From the IMG/VR virus record IMGVR_UViG_3300027771_001853, positions 124,001-188,000 of that record: a stretch of 64,000 nucleotides of DNA. The stretch is one strand, 5' to 3'. Each line of letters begins with the position of its first letter. Position 1 is the stretch's first letter. This document shows, one piece after another, positions 8,860 through 17,800 of this stretch. The position numbers and the translations under genes are program-made. The stretch comes from a virus. The notes under the pieces are model-generated. The model worked only from the letters and a program-made list of their open reading frames with translations. It ran no database searches and was not told the DNA's origin.

Positions 8860-10248
8860 TTAACTTTTATTTTTATTAATTATTTGTTCTCTTCTCTGTA
8901 GAGCCTGAGAGACCCTATCTCTATTTCTTTGTTCCTTATCCTCTTCTACACCTAGGAAAGTTTGTGATTGTGCGGTATCTATTTCCAAAAACTCGTTATC
9001 AAACTTACAGTTTTCAAATACGATACCGTCTTGACCTATCCTTGACTTAGTTATTGCAATAGTCGCTAACCCTAATTCTTTTTGTTGTAATGTCTTAGCA
9101 ATAGATATGATTACGTGACCAACTTGTGCTTTTTTTATCGACCCACCCATCATATCTGTCGTTACAACATCAGAACCTATAGAAGTTCTATTTCCTTGTG
9201 CTGCTGTCCAACCCACCATATCCATTTCTGTGCACATAGTTTCGAACTGTCTCATAACTGCCCCCTCACCTTTCCATTCATTTTCAAAACTTTTACTAGG
9301 TATAACACAATCTATATAATCTAAAACTATCACATCAAATTTATTACCTTCTGATACTAATTTTCTTATTTTATTTTTTATGTTATTCATTGTAATACTA
9401 TCTGATGGTAATTTTTCCAATATTAACCTACCTTTTGTCCTACTTTTATCTAATAGTTCTAAAACCTCTTCTTTTTTTGCTGATTGTTGTTTTGATGGTA
9501 TTTTCGTCCAACAAGTTATATGTTTACGTTGTATAATTTTAGGGTTATCTTCAAAAAATATTTGTAATACATTATACCCAGCATTATAAGCTTCATTAGC
9601 TATTTTAGTTAACATTGTTGTTTTACCAACCCCGGTTGGTGCTAAAAAAACACCTATTTCACCTTTAGCTAAACCACCATCTAATAAATTATCTATACCA
9701 GTTATTCCTGTCGGTACTGGGTGTCTAAAATCTTCTTGTAGTGCCTCATCTAACTTAGAAAACACATCCATAGCTCCTTCACCATCCTCACCTACCTGAA
9801 TGGCATCCCTTATATACTCTTCACATTTATCATAGGATTCGAAATCCCCCTTCTCTAAAATTTTATTAACTTTTTTAATAGCTTTTTTTAATTCTTGTTG
9901 TTTACAGAATTTAAGAGATTTTTCTTGTACCCATAAATGGTCTTCATATGATATTTTTTTAATTTCCACCAACATATCAAATATATTTCTTTGTGCCATT
10001 TCAGAAGTCACTTCTATTCTAGTGATTTGGTCTAAAGCCTCGAAAGAAGGTGTGGTTTGATACTTCTCATAGTATTCTTTTACCATCTGCATAATCAATC
10101 TATAATATTGATTATCAAAATAGCGAGAATCTATAACATCGAGAATTATCGCTGCAAATTTTTTGTCGGTTATTATTTGATTAATTAGTTTGAGTTGGAA
10201 GTTATTTCCTAGGTATCCAAAATTTTCATTAGTAGTAGTCATGTGCAT
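8860..10248 (-). CDS. Replicative DNA helicase, DnaB/gp41-like
   Basis: 462 residues, the length of T4 gp41 (475). The N-terminal helical domain (about 1-150) is followed by a RecA-type ATPase domain: GITGIDNLLDGGLAKGEIGV, Walker A APTGVGKTT at 203-211 (K209), Walker B ending in D310 (FDVIVLDYIDCV). The later MMGGSIKKAQVGHVIISIAK segment is typical of the gp41 family. It would form the hexameric 5'-3' helicase at the phage fork. ATG at 10248 and a second in-frame ATG at 10242 are both possible starts. No separate primase is seen in the window. A TATTTAT element lies 14 bases upstream. Confidence 0.9.
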   Translation of the reverse strand: MHMTTTNENFGYLGNNFQLKLINQIITDKKFAAIILDVIDSRYFDNQYYRLIMQMVKEYYEKYQTTPSFEALDQITRIEVTSEMAQRNIFDMLVEIKKISYEDHLWVQEKSLKFCKQQELKKAIKKVNKILEKGDFESYDKCEEYIRDAIQVGEDGEGAMDVFSKLDEALQEDFRHPVPTGITGIDNLLDGGLAKGEIGVFLAPTGVGKTTMLTKIANEAYNAGYNVLQIFFEDNPKIIQRKHITCWTKIPSKQQSAKKEEVLELLDKSRTKGRLILEKLPSDSITMNNIKNKIRKLVSEGNKFDVIVLDYIDCVIPSKSFENEWKGEGAVMRQFETMCTEMDMVGWTAAQGNRTSIGSDVVTTDMMGGSIKKAQVGHVIISIAKTLQQKELGLATIAITKSRIGQDGIVFENCKFDNEFLEIDTAQSQTFLGVEEDKEQRNRDRVSQALQRREQIINKNKS

Positions 10249-10262
10249 CTTTTAGTGTAACA

Positions 10263-10269
10263 ATAAATA
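10263..10269 (-). promoter_or_regulatory. TATTTAT element, candidate late promoter
   Basis: Coding-strand context AAACTATTTATTGTT, 14 bases before the first helicase ATG. This is the only site of the set that leads directly into replication genes. Confidence 0.4.
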
Positions 10270-10291
10270 GTTTTAGTATGTGTATTCTCTG

Positions 10292-10750
10292 CTAATAATA
10301 GCTAAGTTGTTTACGTGACAAAGTGTCCGATAACTCATTCAAGATTCTAGGTATGATAGGTCTAATGTCCACAGTATATCTTACCTTGGGTGGGTATATC
10401 CCTGCAGGTAAAATTCTGTGGTATACCTCGTTTCCATTTAGCTTTAAAATAAGATGAAATTTTTCATCCCATAATGTAGGTTTATCAACAATAGTCAGTT
10501 TGTCATCAGATTCTTTCTTAAACCGATAAGGGTTATATTCGTCATAAAGTCTGTCAATAGACTTATTTATGAGCTCTTCTTCTAGCCCGCTTGATATGTC
10601 ACACATGGTATCATGCACATCAATACTGTCCATTGTTTTTGAGTTATATTTCCTAACATTGAAGTATCTTTGACAAATAATGTTGTCGTCAATGGTTAAT
10701 AGAAACTCAAATTTTGTTATATCTTTTAAATTATCATTCTTAATTTTCAT
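10292..10750 (-). CDS. Unknown protein in replication cluster
   Basis: 152 residues, no family recognised. It contains two similar strand-rich halves: FEFLLTIDDNIICQRYFNVR near residue 14 and FHLILKLNGNEVYHRILPAG near residue 97. Both have the pattern hydrophobic strand, turn, strand ending in R-x-[FI], followed by a Tyr-containing segment and an [I/V]D[VI] motif (SIDVHDTM and TVDIRPII). This suggests an internal duplication. It sits between helicase and exonuclease, with 8 bases to the latter, so it may belong to the replication machinery, but no activity can be assigned. Confidence 0.6.
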   Translation of the reverse strand: MKIKNDNLKDITKFEFLLTIDDNIICQRYFNVRKYNSKTMDSIDVHDTMCDISSGLEEELINKSIDRLYDEYNPYRFKKESDDKLTIVDKPTLWDEKFHLILKLNGNEVYHRILPAGIYPPKVRYTVDIRPIIPRILNELSDTLSRKQLSYY

Positions 10751-10758
10751 AGCATTGT

Positions 10759-11766
10759 TTATTTTAATTTTTTATATTTTTTCTTTTCTGTTCTTCCTAA
10801 TATTATAAAAGGTTGTAAGTATTCTGACCAACCATCGTCTTTTTTTGGTAGAAACCTAAATAACCCATCTTCCATCATTAATTTCATAACGTTTTTCCAG
10901 TGTCTCCCTGTTGGGTCCAGTGGTGAGTTAATCAATTCGTCTATTTCCTTCTTACTTTCTTCTTTTAGTATAGGTTTTTTTAAATCTATTAATTTAGTCC
11001 CCATAGAATAAAAATCCAAACCAAACTCACCTTCTCTACTTTTACCATTAAGGATGTTATTAGCTATAACATTCTTAGGAGATTCATTAATAATTTCCTT
11101 ACTAATATCAAAAATATAATCAAAATTAATGTATTCTTCTACAACTTTTGGAAACATTTTTAATAAAGTTTTTTCACCTAACTTTTCTATACCACCAAAA
11201 TTATCTGAACTATCACCTACCAAAATTTTAACTAAAGGTATATTACATGGTGGTACAGAAATATGTCTTAAAGGTATTTTATCTTTATATGTTAGTTCAG
11301 TTTTTGTAGACGCAAGATACACTTTCACATCTTCCGATATTAATTGTGTTAAATCTTTATCTACAGTATAAATTGTCTTTTTTTCTTCTGGGGAGTTTTG
11401 ACAATAGTACGCTATACAGTCATCTGCTTCCGCATATTCATACTCTCCTTGTCTTATAAATAAATCTTCTAGGTATTCTTTAACTCTGTTGTGTTGGTAT
11501 TGGAAGGATTCACTATCTTCTCTGACCATATCCCGTTTTCTCCCAACTTTATAAGGTGGGTACAGTTCTCTTCGTTTAACATTGTGTTTTTGTCCATCCC
11601 AAAAAACAACAACCTTATCGTATCCATCATCTATCAAACTTTTTTTAATTGTGTTGACAAAATGAAAGATAGCCCCCACATGTTGTTCGTCATTGTAAAA
11701 GTTTTTTACACCATGGAACCCTATTTTAAATAGGGAATTTCCGTCAATAATAAGAGTGTGTATCAC
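10759..11766 (-). CDS. 5'-3' exonuclease / RNase H, T4 Rnh-like (FEN family)
   Basis: 335 residues, similar to T4 RNase H (305 aa). Metal-binding acidic residues of the PIN/FEN fold are present: D8 (LIIDGNS), D57 (VVFWDGQ), E113/D115/D116 (YAEADDCIAYY), D136/D138 (YTVDKDL), and D185/D188 (ILVGDSSDN) followed by the helix-three-turn-helix (GGIEKLGEKTLLKMFP). It probably removes RNA primers and flaps from lagging-strand DNA. The frame starts with GTG at 11766, needed to include the conserved IIDGNS strand; no ATG is better placed. It is followed closely by the unknown 152-aa gene and preceded by UvsX. Confidence 0.88.
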   Translation of the reverse strand: MIHTLIIDGNSLFKIGFHGVKNFYNDEQHVGAIFHFVNTIKKSLIDDGYDKVVVFWDGQKHNVKRRELYPPYKVGRKRDMVREDSESFQYQHNRVKEYLEDLFIRQGEYEYAEADDCIAYYCQNSPEEKKTIYTVDKDLTQLISEDVKVYLASTKTELTYKDKIPLRHISVPPCNIPLVKILVGDSSDNFGGIEKLGEKTLLKMFPKVVEEYINFDYIFDISKEIINESPKNVIANNILNGKSREGEFGLDFYSMGTKLIDLKKPILKEESKKEIDELINSPLDPTGRHWKNVMKLMMEDGLFRFLPKKDDGWSEYLQPFIILGRTEKKKYKKLK

Positions 11767-11796
11767 TGGTAATTTTTTATAGGTTAAACAACATTT

Positions 11797-12792
11797 TTAG
11801 TACAACTCTCCAGTCTCTTCATCAGAGATGTTGAATCCACCTTCACTACCTATAATCCTATTCCAATATGAGGAATTTTGTTCTTTATACGTATCAATAG
11901 ATTCCTTTTCGTCTTTTTTGTCTCTACCTTTTAAAAACCCGTGTGCTACTATTAAAATCTTACCATCGTCGTATCCTAACCCATTAACGTGGTTTTTCAT
12001 AACAGAAACTTTACTTCTAGTAGCAAATTTAATCTTTCTTTTTTCTTTTGTGGCCGTTATTTTCCCTATACCAGCGTTTTTTTGATTCCCAAATAGGAAA
12101 ACTAGAGTTGAGTTTAACCAAAGAGCTTCACCTCCTTTAGCTTTTATTTTTGGTTGACCGAATGGGTTGTCTGGTAGTTCAACCCAGGGTTGATTTACTA
12201 CCACTAGTGTGTTCATGTATTTCGCACTTTCCTTTCTACTCCCTGAAATTCTTTGGTTAATCCCCATGCCCACTTTATCAGCTAATGCGGCCGCGTTATG
12301 CATTTTCCCACCTTTACCTTCAAAAGTCATTTGACAAGGTACAGAACCAACAGAATCCCATAAAAACAATAAGTCGTATTCTAACTCACCTTTAAGTTGA
12401 GCGTCGATAAGTTCGTTAATATAGTCGGTAATCTGTTCTATGTATTGGAAGTCGTTATTAAAGAGGAAAAATCCGTCCCATTCCCCAGTCTCAGTTTTTT
12501 CACAATCTAGACCCATTAATTTAGCGTGGTCGAAATCCCATTTTTGTTCAGTGATTAAAAAAACTGGTAATATGTTTTTTTTCTGGGCATCAACAGCTGT
12601 TTTAACTAATGCTGTGGTCTTACCAGTATCACTATGTCCTAACATCATATTGATGTGCCCCATAGCCGGACCGGGTAATCCGGTCGCGTCTATAAAGGCT
12701 TCACCCAAATCAAAAAACCTATCTGCTTTGTATATTGCTTTCTTAGAAAACTTTTGTTTAATCTCTGAAAAATTCTTTTTCTTTATTGCCAT
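11797..12792 (-). CDS. UvsX/RecA-like recombinase
   Basis: 331 residues with a RecA core. Walker A GHSDTGKT at 52-59 (K58), Walker B at about 141-146 (LLFLWDSV), a NQPWVEL segment in the position of the RecA switch glutamine, and KGGEALWLNSTLVFLF near 215. It would coat ssDNA and drive strand invasion for recombination-dependent replication, as UvsX does in T4. The gene sits directly downstream of the gp32-like SSB gene (9 bases), the natural partner. Length and motif set fit UvsX better than full-size host RecA, since no RecA C-terminal domain is obvious. Confidence 0.88.
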   Translation of the reverse strand: MAIKKKNFSEIKQKFSKKAIYKADRFFDLGEAFIDATGLPGPAMGHINMMLGHSDTGKTTALVKTAVDAQKKNILPVFLITEQKWDFDHAKLMGLDCEKTETGEWDGFFLFNNDFQYIEQITDYINELIDAQLKGELEYDLLFLWDSVGSVPCQMTFEGKGGKMHNAAALADKVGMGINQRISGSRKESAKYMNTLVVVNQPWVELPDNPFGQPKIKAKGGEALWLNSTLVFLFGNQKNAGIGKITATKEKRKIKFATRSKVSVMKNHVNGLGYDDGKILIVAHGFLKGRDKKDEKESIDTYKEQNSSYWNRIIGSEGGFNISDEETGELY

Positions 12793-12801
12793 ATCTTTTT
12801 A

Positions 12802-13671
12802 TTAAAATGGTAAATCCTCATCTTGTGGGGAATTACTTTGTGGGTCCGTAATTTCTTTTTCTGTTTCTGTTTGTTTTGTATCAGTATTCATCTCTGTTTG
12901 TTCTGAGCCTGAATACACATATTTTTTAAGTTCACTATCCCACTCTGGTGTTTCACCTTTTGAGATAGCTTCTAAGTACTCTACAGTTTTCTGTGCGTAA
13001 ACATCTTTCCAAACTTCGTCATTACCTAACCACTCTTCCCTTGAAGTCGCGTCATCACTTAATGTTGATGGGTCTTCTGTCATAATAGTACTTACTGACG
13101 TATATGTTACACCGTTTGGTGATTTAACTTGTTTAAGGATTAGTGTGATGTCTCTACCTTCTTTTTGGTCTGTAATATCACCCCTTTTTTGGAATAGTGG
13201 TACTAGTTTATCCATAATACCGTCACCTTTATAATTGTGTTTAAATCTCCAGAATTTAACACCATCTTCTTCATTTTGTCTATCTACAACTTTAACTATG
13301 TAAAACTTTCTAGACCTGTATTGTCTAGCTAAATCTTTATCTTGTGCATTACCAGTAAGTTTTAAAGCCTCTTCAACATCATTTAAAGGACTTCTATCTC
13401 CAGTAGGTGACCCATCTGCGTTTTTACCTGGGTCGTATAATTTTTGCCATCTTCCTTGAATTTGAACTTCATGGAACCACACTTCTTTAAATGGTGATGA
13501 CCCGTCTTTTGTCGGTAGAATTCTTACTTGTTTTTCACCATCTTTTTGTCCTTTAGGTAGGAAAGCGGCAAAGTATTTTTTTAATCTATCTTCGTTACTC
13601 ACAAATTTCTTTTGTGTGTTTGGTGTCTGGTTTTTCTCGTACTGGTTAAGGATTGCGTCTAAGCTACTCAT
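12802..13671 (-). CDS. ssDNA-binding protein, T4 gp32-like, with SSB-type tip
   Basis: 289 residues (T4 gp32 has 301). The core EKQVRILP, then FKEVWFHEVQIQGRWQKLYD, RKFYIVKVVDRQ and VKFWRFKHNYKG is the gp32 OB-fold pattern of marine T4-like phages; the T4 zinc Cys/His cluster is not evident. The C-terminal tail is acidic and ends DEDLPF, like the protein-recruiting tip of bacterial SSB (DDLPF in many Bacteroidota). It is the first gene of the recombination/replication set, preceded by a 120-base gap that contains the upstream operon's terminator. Confidence 0.88.
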   Translation of the reverse strand: MSSLDAILNQYEKNQTPNTQKKFVSNEDRLKKYFAAFLPKGQKDGEKQVRILPTKDGSSPFKEVWFHEVQIQGRWQKLYDPGKNADGSPTGDRSPLNDVEEALKLTGNAQDKDLARQYRSRKFYIVKVVDRQNEEDGVKFWRFKHNYKGDGIMDKLVPLFQKRGDITDQKEGRDITLILKQVKSPNGVTYTSVSTIMTEDPSTLSDDATSREEWLGNDEVWKDVYAQKTVEYLEAISKGETPEWDSELKKYVYSGSEQTEMNTDTKQTETEKEITDPQSNSPQDEDLPF

Positions 13672-13737
13672 AATTTTGTTTTTTTTTAATTAGTTAATTT
13701 TATATTCGAATTTTTATTTAAAATATAGACAAAAAAA

Positions 13738-13762
13738 AAGACGAGGTAAAGTCCCCGTCCAA
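13738..13762 (-). terminator. Rho-independent terminator downstream of the 257-aa acidic gene
   Basis: On the minus strand a 7-bp stem (GACGGGG with CCTCGTC, one G-U pair) closes a 6-base loop and is followed by nine T residues. It lies 30 bases past the stop of the acidic-protein gene and before the SSB gene, so it insulates the tail operon from the replication operon. Confidence 0.8.
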
Positions 13763-13791
13763 TTATTTTAAATTATTTTTTGTCGAGAATA

Positions 13792-14565
13792 TTATCTAAA
13801 CACTTTTAACTTTCTTTCATAATCGTTTTCATTAGTTTCTTCTTTCTCTGGACCATCTAAACTAGCTTCTATTTCAGCGTCATTATAATTTTCTACGTCT
13901 TCTTGTGTTAAAACATACTCATTTTTTCCTGACTTTTCCATCTCTGGCTTTTTTTCTGCAAAAAAGTCATCTGGTGTTTGGTTAAATGGCCCACTATCCA
14001 ATGACCTCATTTCTAATCTTTCTTTTGGGGTTGGGGGTCTTAGTGATTCAATTTGACCTTCAAGGGCTTCTATATTAGCCATAACTTGGTCCATATCACC
14101 TAATTTAGATTCTAAGTTATCTAATTTAGACAATAAACTATCGATTTTTCCACTTTGTTTATCTATCCCCTCAGATGCTTTACCAGCCTTATCACTTGCT
14201 TCTTTCGCTGTATCCACAATATCAGTAACATCCACTTCTTCGGTACCACCGGAATCGTCAGTAGTTTCAGTCTCCATTTCTTCATCACCACCTTCAACAT
14301 CCATATCCATGTCCATGTCCATTTCTTCGTCACCACCAGGTACTTCTACCGATGACATCTCTAAGTCATCTCCACCTTCAGTATCTTCTAAATCCATATC
14401 TTCTTCAGGAGCATCAGTTTCTTGTTCACCTAATTCAGTTTTACCCCAAGGGTTTGCCGCGGCAAAACCTAAAGTCATTTCGTCTAGGTTGTTTACGTAC
14501 CCACCTATCTCATTAAACCTTTTAATTTCTTCTGTTAAAATTTTATCTACTTTCATATTAGCCAT
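13792..14565 (-). CDS. Acidic low-complexity phage protein
   Basis: 257 residues. The N-terminus (MANMKVDKILTEEIKRFNEI) is basic/amphipathic. Residues about 45-115 are extremely acidic, with DMDMDMD and GGDEEM repeats. Residues 118-180 form a heptad-like coiled coil (DKAGKASEGIDKQSGKI, LLSKLDNLESKLGDM). No family is recognised. The composition resembles scaffold or internal head proteins, and the 396-aa protein at 32607 has the same character. It overlaps the preceding small gene by 8 bases and is followed by a terminator. Confidence 0.6.
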   Translation of the reverse strand: MANMKVDKILTEEIKRFNEIGGYVNNLDEMTLGFAAANPWGKTELGEQETDAPEEDMDLEDTEGGDDLEMSSVEVPGGDEEMDMDMDMDVEGGDEEMETETTDDSGGTEEVDVTDIVDTAKEASDKAGKASEGIDKQSGKIDSLLSKLDNLESKLGDMDQVMANIEALEGQIESLRPPTPKERLEMRSLDSGPFNQTPDDFFAEKKPEMEKSGKNEYVLTQEDVENYNDAEIEASLDGPEKEETNENDYERKLKVFR

Positions 14566-14764
14566 TTAAAAGAGTCCTACCATCTTCTGTTATCATTGTT
14601 TTATTAACCTTTTCTACTAAGCCATCTTTAGTTTTGATTGTGTGACATTCCCCTGTCTCCAAATCACAAACTTCAGTCATACCATTACCTAGGTTGGTTT
14701 CTTTAATTCTTCTTTTCTCGTTACCAAGAAAATTGTTTAATGTGTTTTCTAATTTTTCTGACAT
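14558..14764 (-). CDS. Small unknown phage protein
   Basis: 68 residues, no family. An amphipathic N-terminal helix (LENTLNNFLGNEKRRIKE) is followed by short beta repeats of the form NGMTEVCDLETGECHTIKT and DGLVEKVNKT. It overlaps the acidic-protein gene and has a TATTTAT element 14 bases upstream, so it probably leads a two-gene unit ending at the 13738 terminator. Confidence 0.55.
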   Translation of the reverse strand: MSEKLENTLNNFLGNEKRRIKETNLGNGMTEVCDLETGECHTIKTKDGLVEKVNKTMITEDGRTLLNG

Positions 14765-14778
14765 AATTGCTTTTTATT

Positions 14779-14785
14779 ATAAATA
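14779..14785 (-). promoter_or_regulatory. TATTTAT element, candidate late promoter
   Basis: Coding-strand context GTATATTTATAATA, 14 bases before the 68-aa gene and just after the stop of the 2205-aa baseplate gene. Confidence 0.5.
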
Positions 14786-14804
14786 TACAGTTATTAAACA
14801 AATG

Positions 14805-17800
14805 TTAAGTTATATCTCTTCTATTTTCCCATGTGAAATCCCCATCCTTATAAAACACTGGTTTTGGACTGTTAACGGTCCATCCACCCATAAAAGGTAA
14901 ATAGGTAAATCCGTTATCGGTGTAAAACGACGTAGCTTCCGTCTCATTTAAAGGATTCCCTTTTGCGTCTATTTTCATACTACTATCACCGTAACTTGTT
15001 GTCCAACTAACAGCCGCTGACATATATTCCATAATTTTATTTTGTAAATCAGTACCGAAATTACCATTTAAAGCGTCAGGTACTTTAAAACACGGACATC
15101 TTTTACTAGCGAATTGGTTATGACCATAAATTACTTTCTTTAAATAACTTACTGGTATTGGATTCGTATCAGCTTGTTTGTGTTCTTGGTCAGTATCATC
15201 CGGGAAAAATATCCTTAGAGTTGAACCTGACTCGTCCCTCAATAACCCCGGCATTGCTTGGCCATACACAACAATTAAAATCCTAGATTTAAATAAAAGA
15301 TAAACTAATAGATTAACTAAAGACTCTTTCTGGGCTGTAGTAGCATAAGGGTTAGTACCAGTAGGTGTGGAATCGTATGTACCTTTTTTTGCACAATTCG
15401 CTACCATTGATATCCCATAACTTATACTATTTTTACCTCTAGTGTGTGCCCCTACCTTATCTGAAGGTCTTCCCGCCATAATAACTCCGTCTGGTTGACT
15501 ACCTCCGGTCCCTCTAGATATTAGGTAGTGATAACCTATCCCCGAGAAACCTCGATTTATATGTTGTCGGTTTATCTCTATAACCGGATTAGGTCCATAA
15601 TCTTCTCCCGCTGTAACATGTACAACTATCATTCTAATAGAACCGTTTGGTCCTGGTTTACTTGAACTTGTAAACCCTGGTGGGTCAGTGTATTTTGTAC
15701 CTTCAGGGTTAAATCCACCTTGTGACCTCTCTATCTCTCTCTTTTTCTTAACTCTATTTAGGTAACTTTTGTTAACTCTAGCAACTAGGTTTGAAATGTC
15801 TGGTAATTTATAGAAAGGTGACCTTACCCCCTCAAAACTAGTATTCATATCATTAGGTGTAATACTATGTGTTACTTTTGTTATTAGATATGGACCATTA
15901 AACATTGGTACATGTCTTAACATAAAATACATTGTTGGTTGTATGGTAGCATTACCCATAGCTTCTACTTTACACGTATAAGACCTACTTCTATATACAT
16001 TAAATAAACTAGTACCTTGTGTTGCTATATCTCTACCACTCTGAGAATCTGCGATTTGTTGTGTTAGTGAAAAAGTTTCCGAGGTATTTTGGAAGTCTGC
16101 TTGGTCCAAACTTATTCCTTTAAACATGTTTTGATTCTCCAAACCAAAATCCACAGCAAAAGCTACAACTTTATTACATTTCCCAGGATTGTCACACACA
16201 TTAAATAAAGGGTTATCAGCTGTACGACCTAATAAGAAAGAATCAGTCTTATATCTATATTGGTCTGTTTGCATATCTGGATGTTGTGACCTTTCACCAA
16301 CATACATACAAATAAATTTAGGTCCAGTATCTACCGTATCAACCTCTAAGTGTGTCCCAAATAAACTATTAGCTTCCTCAGTACTAGTAAATCTAGATAA
16401 GGCTTCATTATTTACTGTTTGGGTACCGTAAAAATTAATATAGGTCGGTAGTGGTAGGAATAAGAAATAATTACTATCTAGTAAGGAACCTAATAAGTTA
16501 TAGAATGAGGCACCAGCATTTTCGGGGTTAGTGAAAGACTTTAATGCGTACACATCCATTATGGCTGTGGACCCAATATCTCTATTAGCCCTATCTAAAA
16601 ACATAAAGTCTTCAAAAATAGTTTTATTTTGTACATCAGTACCGGAAATCCATTTATTGTTTAGTGTCTGGAATTGTAGATATAATTCTAATTTTTGTTC
16701 ATCACTCTCCAACATACTTTGAAATTCCCCAACTTTTTCTTCTGGTGTGTCAGGCATTACTTCTTTTACCTTCAAAAAAGTCTCTTCCAGCATTTGTATT
16801 TGTCCTTGGTATAGGTCATCTAATCCAGTACTAAGGTAACCAATAAATTCTGTTCTAGTTATGGGACCATTTAAAGTAACATATGTGATATATTGTCTTA
16901 TAATGGTATACAACCTTTCTATATTAGGTGTTGAGAATTCAACGTCCATAACCCTAAAGAAATCAAACACATACGAACCAGTATCCGAATATTTTAAAAA
17001 GTCGTCACTAAAGAAACCTAGTTTAGTCCTTAAAGCTCTAAACTCTAAAGTGTTACTTGTTTCTGATGCTGCTAATGTAATATCTGGTGGTAAATTATAA
17101 CCATACGTACCAAAATCATAATAATCTGTTTCACCAACAAAAGACCTTAGACTTAGTAAATCTAGTTGGTTTGGGTTGGATAGTCTTAGGGCGACATTTA
17201 TCCCTAAAAATAACTTTAACTTTTCATGTAGTTTCTTGGTTTGTGCATTAGCTAATTGTTTACCAAAATCAGTACTATTATTACTAGGTGCACCTACCCT
17301 ATCTTTCTCTAATATAATAAAACTCCTCATTAGTGACTGGAAGTTTTTTATATCCCCAGACCCAAAGTTACCATATGGTGTCGTAATCGTAGTACCACTA
17401 TTTGGGTTACCAGGATTAAGACCAGCCATATTATTATTAAATTTACTAGAAGATGATGAGAAGTTTAAGAAGTATTCTTCAAAATTATCTAATATGTTAT
17501 CATCAAATATGTCAAATATTTCTTCTATAGTGTCATAACATTCGTTATCGTTTTCACAAAATAATATATCAAAATCATCTTGTGAATTATGCTTTGTGTC
17601 TATTTTTTTAATATATCTATCTGGTGGTGGAAAACTAGTCTCATTATGCTCGAAGAACCCATAAGGTGATAATCCCCACGCGAATCTAGTTGCTCCATTA
17701 TGGGTAGATTTCGACCCATATATTTCTTTTTTTAATGTACCTACGGAATCAAAAAACTCATTTTTAGTTTGAGCGTATTTTAATCCTCCAGTTGAGGGGT

